From NCBI RefSeq assembly GCF_900005765.1, contig NC_041684.1, positions 714,889-778,888 on the forward strand: DNA of 64,000 bases. The letters run 5' to 3'. The notes under the pieces are model-generated. The model worked only from the letters and a program-made list of their open reading frames with translations, did no database searches and had not been told where the DNA came from. This DNA is from Plasmodium relictum (lineage: Eukaryota > Apicomplexa > Aconoidasida > Haemosporida > Plasmodiidae). The position numbers and the translations under genes are program-made. Numbering within the stretch: position 1 is the stretch's first letter; every line of letters begins with the position of its first letter. Positions 38,001 through 48,471 of the stretch are shown one piece after another.

Positions 38001-38196
38001 TATCATTTTTCTTGTTTCCTTTTATTATGTTATCATCAAAAAGTACACTTCCAAAACTTTTATTTTTATCATCTTCTTTTACGCTTGTGTTAAATTTTCT
38101 GATTTCTTTTTTTTTATTAAAGCTTATTGGAGTATTTAAAAATCTATCTAATCGTATTGTTAATTTTATAATGTTACATTTTTTTAAATATTTCAT
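35035..38196 (-). CDS. Large helical-repeat protein, probably mitochondrial
   Basis: Single exon, 1,053 residues, not recognised. The N-terminus (MKYLKKCNIIKLTIRLDRFLNT) is basic, hydroxylated and free of acid residues for 28 residues, like a mitochondrial presequence. After a charged Asn/Lys linker the protein is almost wholly alpha-helical. It has Leu/Ile/Phe/Tyr-rich helices in pairs of about 35-40 residues (for example VYDCCILLNSLINLNL, KDVTDIFLSLCKY, LICNTYYKLKEVENL). This periodicity recalls the heptatricopeptide (HPR) and octotricopeptide-like RNA-binding proteins of apicomplexan mitochondria. No RAP domain was found at the C-terminus. It is divergent from the dynamin gene. Function is inference; the gene itself is certain. 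Confidence 0.85.
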   Translation of the reverse strand: MKYLKKCNIIKLTIRLDRFLNTPISFNKKKEIRKFNTSVKEDDKNKSFGSVLFDDNIIKGNKKNDKVINTSINGINELSNRDKKNRHTENGKRKNENIKDENIISYEQSELVRKIRKFCRKDDLCSLYKFSDEFLYLLKKKKLTENDFSIIIHLLSKKKFYDNSFWKNIVNTDTIDFIFNMSLKQIILSFYSIVNSYKYINISFLNAFTNNLILILNSQKHFFLLVRKKIKEKKLKSLNLYLHNNLEGEKSCISNEIDNLNNSINIHEANNKKNWNMIISKNKNALVYKTDDKNFMSIFSNIKNHMNFLDLTLICNTYYKLKEVENLENIEELKNIVYKLFLYFLFFNKIDYNHLCLFIYSYSKLKGKLKNYILVKIKNILLQTNFQLYHNIYNLNICSLNMLMNVLRKNYFKDDYFFKEIILSFIINLNLKEKKKIKIKSNILNSDNIKVDDNFSFYDYIYSIDRDSINNNSYNLYRNANKSDDKNCHHSPIEKGELIEYFLKNNNTYLSRDCNIIRLKKKDFCFFVYNVNKLNIKNYYSIYEYIKCEVEKQLNLLTVYDCCILLNSLINLNLLNDKLFVKLFSCLKILFDKNHYNEKDVTDIFLSLCKYTQKNTKHNNSINLFLKLLYSKIEMKLKKYNYMNIISIFCCSSYFNINFNDSILQDLCIDILNNFNCIDINLLLIFLYFLKSKNYQINFFFFNSILYKVLLKIKDTKTFFFFFELVTIDSTQTLKNEKILKKFIEVLNQNFPFFCIKEKIIISLNILITPVLLLEESSFLFCKKTFESILDFEKKRNNGKLEENINKKKEKEVNFLLHKRAVDNMDNYYSTFFNGDCNNFLLNNIYFINNLNIEELKMYFSFLFLMNLYQNKLPFFNKNMLIENENKIKNYYYNLLYKHKFKVYFDFMIVSLSNDCLNYFLKTSKLFHIPKCKRFLEEKKKDSDDSKLNRYSNRKKDVTLEIYSNEMLTCFVYFEETLMNAIKMYYEEFFIFSFSLRKEKELQKYINCKYHNYSDYFFYNNENLCIKIKKNFFINSLHIPYIFKLPKELESFL

Positions 38197-39934
38197 TTAA
38201 ATAATCTCTTTAAAAAAAGTATAAATTTCTTTAGATTCAATTTAAAATAATGTTTATATTTTTAGTACATAATTAAAAAAAAATATATATTAGAAATATA
38301 AATAAAATTAAGATAATAATTTTAAGACATTTTTATCTATATATTTATTTATTTTTATCAAGATACTAAGATTCATTTTTTGCATATTTAATTTTTTCTA
38401 TTTAATTTTTATATCTTATAAAACAATTTTACTTTTTTTAGAAGAGTTTGTTTTGAAGTTTATATCAAGCTTTTGACTTTTATTTTTAATTTTTGTTAAT
38501 GACAATGAAAAATAAATAATGAAAAGAATAAGTAATTTTAAAATAAAAAAAAATAAATAATTAAAAGAATATTTGAAGATATATTTTAAAAAAAAATAAA
38601 TATTGTGTTTTATTAAACTACATTTATATATATAGTAAAAAAAAAAAATAAAATAACAATCTTATACTAACAAAAAGAAGAAAATAAATGATATTTTATT
38701 TTTTAACTTCTAACAGATTTTACAAATTTATTATTTTTTTTTTTATATAATATTTGTTTATCCTCATTAAAATAGAAAAAAAAGTGTACGGAAACATTCA
38801 ACTCTTTTAAGTATTTTTATATATTATATATTGCTACTTAATTACACATAAACAATTATAAAATATATAATAAAAAATTTATATATTGTTTTTAATCTTT
38901 TTTTTTTTTAATTTTTATAATGGAACGAAAGTTTTATTTTTTGGTTTTTTTTTTTTTTTTTTTTTTTATAAAATAGAAAAATAGAATTTTAAGGTTTATT
39001 TTAAAATAGAAAATTGAAAGAATGTATCTTAATATTATATTGTGTGCAATACAAGAAAAAAAAAAAAAAAAAAAAAAAGTAAAATATATAAAGAAATTAA
39101 ATAAAAGTATACTTGAAATAACAATAATAATATTAATAATATGAATATTTTCAGTATTAGTTGTAATAAGTATTTTTTATATTAATTATAGTAATATAAT
39201 TATTAAAGATATGGAATACTATATAATTTGTAATAATAATACAAATTTAAGATTAAAAATGCAACAAATTAAAAATGATTTTATTTCTTATAAATAATGT
39301 TAAACATAAAAAAAAAATGAATTTTAAATTTCATTTTAACTTAAATTTTATTTTTGAAAATGAACTAGAAGATATGTACATTTAGGTATTTATTGTTAGT
39401 TTATACTTTTTGTTATATTTTCTATTATATATATATATTAAACATTTTCATTATTTTGATGTATTTTACCCTTTTTATATATTTTATATATTCTTTTTTT
39501 TAAACATTTTTTCTATATACATTCTATTATTATATTTGTTATTTATTATTCTTTTTAGTTATTTTTTACATAATATTTTTTCTTATTAATTTTTTTTTTT
39601 TTCTCTTTTTTTAATGTAAATACATATTATATTAATATAAAAATCTTTTTTGTAAATGTCTAAAGATAATAATTTTATTAAAAAGGAATTTTTAAAGTAT
39701 ATATATACTCTATTTTTTTTTTTATATATGTTAGTGTAACTTTTTTCGTTAAATTTTGTGAAATTTGCTTATATATAATTTTTTTTGTCTTTAATTTTTG
39801 TGAAAGGTTAATAATATTTTAATGTATATCTTTTTTCCATGCGAAGTTTTAAGAAGAATTAATAGAAATTTTTTGTTGAGTAATTTTTATGTATAATTAA
39901 TAATAATAATAATAATTATTTCATGTAAAATAAA
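38197..39934. other. Divergent intergenic promoter region
   Basis: About 1.7 kb between the helical-repeat gene and the dynamin gene. Poly(A), poly(T) and ATA repeats; no gene seen. Confidence 0.7.
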
Positions 39935-42043
39935 ATGGATAAGTTAGTTCCTATTGTAAATAAATTGCAGAATGTACTGTCATCTTTTATAAGTAGTGAA
40001 GCATTAAGCTTACCACATATAGCAGTAGTAGGTGCTCAGTCAGTAGGAAAAACATCACTGTTAGAATCCTTAGTTGGACTAAGCTTTATGCCTAAAGGAG
40101 AGGATATAGTAACGAGAACTCCTATTATAATACAATTAACAAATTCTAAATCAGAAGAATGTTATTGTACTTTAACTTATTCAGATTATGAAAATAATAA
40201 AGTAGAAAAGCATATTGATGATTTTACTATTTTAAATCAAATGTTAGTAGATGTAACAGAAGAAATTACAGGAGGAAATAAATGTATAAAAGAAACTCCT
40301 ATTATAATAGAAATACATAAAAATGATGTTTTAGATTTAACATTAATTGATTTACCAGGGTTAACTAAAGTTCCTGTTGGAAATCAGCCATATAATGTAG
40401 AAGAACAAATTGTTAATTTAGTAAATAAATATATAAAAAATCCTAATTGTATTATTTTAGCTGTTTCTTGTGCTAATATTGACTTAGCAAATTCAGATAG
40501 TTTGAAAATGGCTAGAAGCGTAGACCCAAAACACGAAAGAACAATAGGAGTTATAACAAAGTGTGATATGGTGGAGAAACCTGAAATTTGGAAAAAAATG
40601 ATAAGTGGATCTCTATATCCTTTAAAAAAAGGATTTGTAGCTGTTGTTTGTAGAAGTCAGAAAGATGTTGATGATAACATTAGTATTGAAGAATCAATAA
40701 AAAAGGAGGAAGAATATTTTAATCAAAGCATTGATGTTTCTAATCAAATTGAATGTATACTAGAATGTGGGATAAAAAATTTAGCTAAAAAATTAAATAA
40801 TATTCTTATTGAACATATTAAAAACACAGTACCTTTTTTAAAACCTAAAATTGACTCTTTAAAAAGTATAGAAGAAGAAAGGTTATTAGAATTAGGAGAA
40901 CCAATGGAAAATATGAATCGTTCAGAATATTTAGCAGTTCTTGTTAATTATATAACTAAATTTTCTCAACAATATCAAGATATAATTGATGGAAAAGTAT
41001 TTTATAAAGATAGAGTAGATGAACTAAAGGGAGGAGCAAGAATACATTATATTTTTAATGATTGGTACATAAAAGCGTTAAATGATTTTTCTCCATTAGA
41101 AATGTTAACTGATGAAGAAATAAGAATTGCTATAAGAAATTCCAGTGGGCCTAGAGGAGCATTATTTGTTCCAGAAAGTGCTTTTGAGACTTTAATAAAA
41201 AAATTAATAAATTGTTTAAAGGAACCATCACTTCGTTGTGCTGATCAAGTTTACGAAGAATTAATTAAAATTGTTGATAACTGCAAAATACCAGATATGG
41301 AAAGATTTACAAATTTAAAAAGTGCTATAAATGAACAAGTAAAAATATTATTAAAGGATTGTTTACAGCCAACTAAAGAAATGATAAAAAATTTAATGTT
41401 AATTGAGTTATCCTATATTAACACTAGTCACCCTGATTTTTTAAATGAGCACTTTATGAAAAATGTGTATGATAAAGATAATGATTATGTTGAAGAATCA
41501 GACAGCGTGTTAAGTGCACATAAAATCCCAAATCAAAAGAGAGATGGACAGGAAAATATTAATAATATCAATTATTCTATGACACATCATACATTTAAAG
41601 AAGAAGCAAAAATATGGAAAAATAAAGAAGATGCAAAATTTTTCAAAAATAAAGAAGGAACAAAAATTACTAATATTAATAATAATAGGGAAAATGTTTT
41701 TGTTTTGCCTGTTATACCTGACAAAATTATACCTGAATATTCTTCTTCTTCTAAAGAAATAATAGAAATTGATTTAATTAAATCATTAATTAATAATTAT
41801 TTTAATATTGTTCGCAAGCATATAGCAGATGCAGTACCCAAAGCTATTATGCATTTTATGGTTAATACTTCAAGAAAAACTATGCAGAAAGTTTTAATTT
41901 CTAATTTGCATAATGATGAATTATTTAATTTATTTAATGAATGTTCATCTATCAAAGTAAAAAGAAATAATTGTAAAAAAAATTTGGAATCCTTGAATCA
42001 AGCTATCAAAATGTTGGCAGAAATTAGAAATCAAGAAATTTAA
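39935..42043 (+). CDS. DYN2: Dynamin-like GTPase (DYN2/DrpA type)
   Basis: Membrane-fission GTPase, single exon, 702 residues. G1 is GAQSVGKTSLLE (residues 33-44; Thr where most dynamins have Ser), G2 is TRTP (60-63), G3 is DLPGLTKVP (139-147) and G4 is TKCD (208-211; Cys for the usual Leu). A stalk follows, then an Asn/Lys-rich variable stretch at about 515-590 and a GTPase effector domain from about 605 (IKSLINNYFNIVRKHIADAVPKA begins it). No PH or Pro-rich domain, as in organelle-dividing dynamins. Published work on the falciparum homologue, which I recall, assigns it to fission of apicoplast and mitochondrion. Synteny with XPB downstream supports DYN2 rather than the other Plasmodium dynamins. 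Confidence 0.93.
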   Translation: MDKLVPIVNKLQNVLSSFISSEALSLPHIAVVGAQSVGKTSLLESLVGLSFMPKGEDIVTRTPIIIQLTNSKSEECYCTLTYSDYENNKVEKHIDDFTILNQMLVDVTEEITGGNKCIKETPIIIEIHKNDVLDLTLIDLPGLTKVPVGNQPYNVEEQIVNLVNKYIKNPNCIILAVSCANIDLANSDSLKMARSVDPKHERTIGVITKCDMVEKPEIWKKMISGSLYPLKKGFVAVVCRSQKDVDDNISIEESIKKEEEYFNQSIDVSNQIECILECGIKNLAKKLNNILIEHIKNTVPFLKPKIDSLKSIEEERLLELGEPMENMNRSEYLAVLVNYITKFSQQYQDIIDGKVFYKDRVDELKGGARIHYIFNDWYIKALNDFSPLEMLTDEEIRIAIRNSSGPRGALFVPESAFETLIKKLINCLKEPSLRCADQVYEELIKIVDNCKIPDMERFTNLKSAINEQVKILLKDCLQPTKEMIKNLMLIELSYINTSHPDFLNEHFMKNVYDKDNDYVEESDSVLSAHKIPNQKRDGQENINNINYSMTHHTFKEEAKIWKNKEDAKFFKNKEGTKITNINNNRENVFVLPVIPDKIIPEYSSSSKEIIEIDLIKSLINNYFNIVRKHIADAVPKAIMHFMVNTSRKTMQKVLISNLHNDELFNLFNECSSIKVKRNNCKKNLESLNQAIKMLAEIRNQEI

Positions 42044-42999
42044 TGTAAACAAAAAAATAAATAAATTAAAATAAAAAATATTCAAATTTTAATATTATTC
42101 CTATGTTTGTAAATATATATATGTGCATAAATGCTTAAATGTTTTTTATTGGAATATATATTGTCATTTTTGTTTTTAAGAGAAAAAAAAGGATTAAAAT
42201 GTAATTATAAATAAAATATTCTTTTAAAAAAAAAAAAAAAATTTATATTCTTTTATTATTATTATTTTTTTTTAATTTTTGACTTAAATTGTATATCTAT
42301 TTATAATAAAAAGAAATAAAGTCTAATTATATTTTTGTTAATATATTTTTTTTCCTTTGTTTTTATAATTCTTTTAAATATATAAAAGCAAAAAAAAAAA
42401 AAAAATAGTGAAAAATATGATTTTATAATTTTATAATTTTTTTAAAACTATTTTTTTGAAAATTTTAAAAAAAGAATAAAGGAATTATATGTAATGGTAA
42501 ATTAGAAGGTTAAAATACAAGAAAAAGAAAATATTAAAGTATAAAAAATTAAATTATTAAAAGGTTATAAAAATATTAGAATATTAAAAATGTGTGACAT
42601 AGAAATATTAACACTTTAAGTTTTTTTTTTTTTTTGTTAAATTCTGATATAACTTTGTTATTCATTTAAAAATTTTTTTTTTTTTTTTTGGTAATTTATC
42701 ATTGTAAGTTTAATTATTACCATGTGTATTTACATAAACTTTTGTTTTTCATTTCTTATAATTTGTAGCATCTGAACTGCCACGTTTTATTTATTTTATT
42801 TATTTTTTTTTTATTAATTTTTAATGTTTTTTTTTTCTTTTATATTCGCAATTTTTTTAATATTCTCTTATTTTTTGAAATTTTAGAAAATCTTTAACAG
42901 TTTATTACCAAAATATTTTTATTATTTTTATTTTATTTTGTTTTATAAAAAAAAAATAACATGACTAATTAAAAAAAAAAAGTTATGAAAAGTTAAAAG
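42044..42999. other. Intergenic spacer
   Basis: About 950 bases between two + strand genes, with long T tracts near 42619 and 42672; no gene seen. Confidence 0.7.
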
Positions 43000-44228
43000 A
43001 TGAAAAAATTTGAAGATGTAAATAATTATACTACAAAGAGTTCACATAAAAAAAACTATTATAAGAGAAAAGATATTTTAAATGAAAACTATTATGCAAA
43101 AAATGTAAAACGACGAAAATTAAAGGCTTCTAAAAAATTGTAAGTTGAAAAAATTAGTATATGGTTTTTGTTTTTATATTTCTTTTATTAAAAGTAAATT
43201 ACAATATAATAATATATCTATATAGTATCACTTAAATAAGTTATTAACAAAAGAAAATTAAGATGATTAAGTTCATAATTAATACCTAATTATATGTATT
43301 AAGGAGAAATATATATATATAATGTTGTTTCTCTTTCATATTTTAATCTTTTTTTGAAATTATCGTCTTTGATTTTTATCATTTAACTTCTAATTTTTTT
43401 TTTTTTTTTTTTGGTAGAGAAAGTAGCCCCAATGGAGGTTTTACTAAAAAAGTGAAAAATAAATTTAAAGAATTTTATGAAATGCATTTTGATAAAAAAG
43501 TAATAAATTTACCATTTAGTGCTGACTCTATAAATATACAGCAAAAAGGGTTTCATGATTATAGTAAAGATATGAAATTAAAAAAAAATCATATGAATAA
43601 ACCAATGTGGATATGCTCAGATGGATTTATATATTTAGAGATGTTTAATAGTTGCAGTAAGCAAGCATCTGATTTTCTTATTACCATAGCTGAGCCCATA
43701 TGTAGACCTGAGTTAATTCATGAATTCCAATTAACTATTTTTTCTTTATATGCTGCAATATCTGTAGGTATTACACTTGATGAATTATTAATAAATTTAG
43801 ATAAGTTTTCTAAGAATGTTCTTCCTAAAGAATTAGTTTATAATATTACTAAAAGTGCAGAATCTTTTGGCAAAGTTAAATTAGTTTTAAGAGAAAATAA
43901 ATATTATATTGAAGCTGCAAATAAATCAGAATTAGATTATTTATTAAATAATAATTCTATAAAAAATGCAAGAATATATTCTAATGATAATAATGAACAG
44001 AAAATAAGAGGTATATGCAATTTGAATAATAATACATTAGAAGAAAAATTTAAGGAGAATAATAATAATAATAATAATAATGAAAATAGTAATGATAATA
44101 ATGAAATTATTAATAATAATGATAAAAATAAAATTAATAATAATAACATTAACAATGATAATAATAATAATAATAATGAAAATAGTAATGATAATAATGA
44201 AATTATTAATAATAATGATAAAAATAAA

Positions 44229-44317
<89 letters not shown>

Positions 44318-46379
44318 AATTATTAATAATAATGATAAAAGTGAAATTAATAATAACATTAATAACGATAATAATAATAATACAAACAATTTTTTAAATG
44401 AAAAATGTAATGAAAAAAAGAAAGAAGAATCTTATGTAACATATGAAGCACCTGTATTAGATACTACTCAACTAGGTTATAAAAATTATTTTTCTTTTTT
44501 TTTTTTTTTTTGATGTTGATACATATTTTTACTATTTATGTAATTCTCTTTGCATATATACATAGTTTTTTTTAATTTTACTATACATGCTTATAATAAA
44601 AATAAAAAAATTTATGGACTTTTTTTTTTTAAAATAGGATTCAAGATAAGTGAAAGTGAAAAACAATTAATTTTTCAAGAAAAAAAAAATATAAATGAAA
44701 ATATAAATGAGAATTTAGGAAACTCATCAGAAGTATACTCTTTTGAAGTGAATTGTGATAAGATAGAAGAAGTAAAGCAAGAAGCATTACAAACTATGCA
44801 AAGACCATTATTAATGGAATATGATTTTAGAAGAGATAAAAAAAATCCTAATTTAATTTGTTCTTTAAAAAGCCATGTGCAAATAAGATATTATCAAGAA
44901 AAAGCATTGAGAAAAATGTTCAGCAATGGAAGAAGTAGGTCAGGTATAATAGTTTTACCTTGCGGTGTAGGTAAAACCCTAACAGGTATAACGGCAGCTA
45001 GTACAATTAAAAAGTCAGCATTATTTTTAACAACATCAGCAGTAGCAGTTGAACAATGGAAAAAGCAATTTGAAGATTTTACGAATATTCATCCAAGACA
45101 TTTAAGAATATTAACATCAGATTATAAGTTTGATTTATGGCCTATTAACGAAGCAGGTGTGTTAATTTCTACATATACTATGTTGTCATATTCAGGTAAG
45201 AGAAGTGAGCAAAGTTTAAAAATTGTTAATGATATAAGGAGAAGAGAATGGGGATTATTAGTATTTGATGAAGTTCAATTTGCACCTGCACCATCTTTTA
45301 GAAGAATAAATGATATTGTGAAATCTCATTGTAAACTTGGTTTAACAGCAACTTTAGTAAGAGAAGATTTGCTAATTCGAGATTTACATTGGATTATTGG
45401 GCCCAAATTATATGAAGCTAATTGGGTAGAATTACAAAATAAAGGATTTCTAGCTAAAGCTTTGTGTAAAGAAATATGGTGCAGTATGCCTGGTTCTTTT
45501 TATAAATATTATTTAAAGTCAAATAGTTTTATTAAAAGAAGATTATATACATGTAATCCTAAAAAATTAATGATGTGTGAATATTTAATTAAATATCATG
45601 AACAGAATAATGACAAAATTATAGTTTTTAGTGATAATATTTTTGCTTTGTTACATATTGCTAAAACATTGAACAAACCATTTATATATGGAAAGTTGTC
45701 ACCAATTGAAAGAATTGCTATCATAAATAAATTTAAAAATGATTCTTCTATCAATACTATTTTATTAAGTAAAGTTGGAGATAATGCAATTGATATACCT
45801 ATTGCAAATGTTGTTATTCAAATTTCTTTTAATTTCGCATCAAGAAGACAAGAAGCTCAAAGATTAGGAAGAATTATTAGACCTAAAAATAAGGCCAATG
45901 AAAAAAAGAATATAAATGAACCTGACTCTTTTTTTTATAGTTTGGTAAGTAAAGATACAATTGAAATGTGCTACTCTGATAAAAGACAACAATTTCTTAT
46001 TAATCAAGGGTACGCGTATAATGTTCATAGTGATAATATTGTTGATTTTAATAAATTAAACTTAGTTTATAAAAATAAAAAAATTCAAGAAAATTTATTA
46101 AAATGCATTCTAGCTAGTACAGATGATGGAAACATGGATGAAGATGATGACTTATTTGAAGATCAAAATTTTAACAAAGAAAATTCCAAAACTAATAAAA
46201 GTAACTTTAATGGCACTTTAAGTAAAAAAGAAGATACTTTAAAAAAAGTAGATAATGGGGGATTATTAAAATTATCATCCAATATAGATGTAACCTTTAA
46301 TGATAAAAAAAAAAATGCACCAAAAAAGTTTGCTGATAAACATATTCTTTTTAGAAAATTTTTAAATCAAAATAAATAA
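43000..46379 (+). CDS. RAD25: TFIIH helicase subunit XPB/RAD25
   Basis: DNA-dependent ATPase of TFIIH, opening DNA in transcription initiation and nucleotide excision repair. Three exons (43000-43139, 43418-44475, 44638-46379), 979 residues. The N-terminal XPB domain (PMWICSDGFIYLEMF onward) is followed by a poly-Asn region coded at 44059-44391. The helicase core has LPCGVGKTLTG (K512), STYTML, LGLTATLVRED (the RED motif), IGPKLYEANW, IVFSDNIFAL and the motif VI stretch RRQEAQRLGR. Walker B reads DEVQ (610-613) where human and yeast XPB have DEVH. The C-terminal SLVSKDTIEM is typical. The core aligns almost colinearly with human XPB from memory; the Asn insertion explains the extra length. 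Confidence 0.95.
44059..44391 (+). repeat. (AAT)n tract with a duplicated longer unit, coding poly-Asn in XPB
   Basis: The pure AAT run at about 44231-44315 encodes an Asn homopolymer. Around it the segment EIINNNDK appears three times, two of them within a longer duplication of about 96 bases that begins ENSNDNNEII. This shows both slippage of the triplet and unequal duplication of a larger unit. Confidence 0.93.
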
Positions 46380-47663
46380 TTTCATTTGTATTTTTTTAGT
46401 TATAAAACTTAAAAAAAAAAAAAGGAACAAAAAATTTATGTGATATTTTTTGAAAAATTATTGAAAAATTATCAGAATTTTAAAAGACTTCTATATAATA
46501 ATGGTATTATATTTATTTTTAAATGATCATTTGTATATATATATATATATATATATAATAAAAGATTATGAAAAAATCATACAATTTTATAAGCAATTTA
46601 TTAAGACATGATTATTCTTTGTAAATACATTAAAAATAATTCAATATGTATATATGTGAAAAGTACTATATAGATATAATAAAAAAAAATATAAAAAGGT
46701 TGTAACACGCGTAACAAATATAAATAATTAAGGATAATTAAACTATTATTTAATATATTATTCATCAGTAAATTATGTATCAATATTTTATCCCTTCATC
46801 AATATAAATTAAGCGATTATTAATACTTTGTTCACTATTATTGCAAAACAGTAAATCAATATGAATATTTATTATGCTAATGTAAATAATAGTGTATTTT
46901 TATTGGAGTAAAAATTTTTATATCAATGTTTTATTGCAAAAATTATAAATTTCCCAAAATTTCATTATTTAAAAATATTTAAAATTTTGTCATTAATTTT
47001 TTTTTTTAGTTATTTTACTTTTTATAATCTTTAATAACAATTTTTTTTTTTTTTTATTTATATTTAGATTATCAAAGTAAATTTTTATGTATTTTTTAAT
47101 AAATAACTCAGTAAATAAAAAAAAACAAAAAAAAAATAAATAATGAAATTCTAACAGTTAATTTTTAAATTTTTTCCATTAAACAAAAACGAATATATCT
47201 TTTTTTTTTTAATATATATATATGTTATTTTATAAATATTTCTGATTTAATACTATTTTTTAAGCTAAAAAAATATACTTTTCAAAAAATGGTTTAATAA
47301 AGTTAAGTAAAAAATTTTTTTGATTTTTCTTTACATATGCAATCAGTTTTATATTTTTTTTAATTGTTATTATTTATTTTATTGAATGGTCAAATTTTTC
47401 CTTAATATATACATATATATATAATATGTTTTTATATATATATAAATTTAAAAAAAAAATGTTTAATTAAGGTATTTTTTCATTGAAATATTCTTTTAAT
47501 TAAAAGGAAAAAAAAAGAAAAAAGAAAAAAGAAAAAAGAAAAAAAAAAAATTAAAAAATTTATAATAAAAATTTCATTGATAGTAATATTTTTTTTTGTT
47601 ATAAAAAAAAAAAAGAGGAAAAAATTAAAAAGAAGGGAAATAAAGTTAATTTAAGTTAATAAA
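46380..47663. other. Intergenic spacer
   Basis: About 1.3 kb between XPB and ERH, with a TA tract near 46536-46557 and AAAAAAG repeats near 47513-47541. No gene seen. Confidence 0.7.
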
Positions 47664-48290
47664 ATGAATCCATCTTATAGCGATGTTGTACTATTAGTTC
47701 AATTTTCTCGTAAAATAGAAAGTAGAACTTTTGTTGAATATAACTCTTTAAAATTAGCCTTAAATGGTTAATTTATATTGAAATATATTTAAAGGAGTCT
47801 TAATATATATATATATATATATATTTATGTTTAATTTTTTTTGTAGGAATTTGCCAATTATATGAGCAAGCTATTAAAGAAAATGATCCTTCAGTTCAAA
47901 GAATAACTTATAATATGAATGATTTATTTTTGTATATTGATAACATACAAAAAATGACTTTATTATTGTAATTTAAAAAGAAAAAAAAAATAATAAATAT
48001 ACTGTTTAAATATATAAATAAACATTTTTAAGATTATTAATTTAAATATACTAATAAGTTTTGATAAGTTTTTTTTTTCTTTTTTTGTATATATAATTTC
48101 TTAATATAGTAATAGAAATTATTTATGGGGGGTTATATCTTAATATTTCTTTTATTTTTCATTATTTTATTTTTATATCATTTTTCTTTTTATTAGATTT
48201 CATCAACCTACATGGACATATAAACCTCATGATAAAAAATGGATAAAGCAAAAATTGGTTGAACATATTAAAGATCAAATTGGTAAATAA
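47664..48290 (+). CDS. ERH: Enhancer of rudimentary homolog
   Basis: Small conserved nuclear protein acting as a dimeric adaptor in mRNA processing and decay. Three exons (47664-47766, 47847-47967, 48197-48290) join in phase to 105 residues, against 104 in human ERH. Family landmarks are in order: VVLLVQFSRKIESRTFVEY (human ILLVQ...GRTYADY), GICQLYEQAIKEN, ITYNMNDLFLYIDN, LFHQPTWTYKPHDKKWIK (human TYQPYNKDWIK) and the IGK end. It is too split by introns to appear as a long open frame. Two possible phosphosites of animal ERH are not examined. Identification is secure on length and colinearity. Confidence 0.95.
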
Positions 48291-48471
48291 GAAAAAATAT
48301 ATATACTATTGTAAAAAGAGGGAGGAAAAAAAAGAGCATTTTATATATTCTTTTTAATTATTATTATTATTATACTTTTTGCATTATTTCAAAGTTGTTT
48401 TAAGAATTTAAATAAAGAAAAAAAAAATTAAGCATTTCACTATTATTTTTATTTTATTCCCCCTTTTTTTT

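Noticed and set aside
43937-44397. Poly-Leu/Ile open frames in other frames of the XPB Asn tract
   Set aside because: Frame shadows of (AAT)n within the XPB exon.
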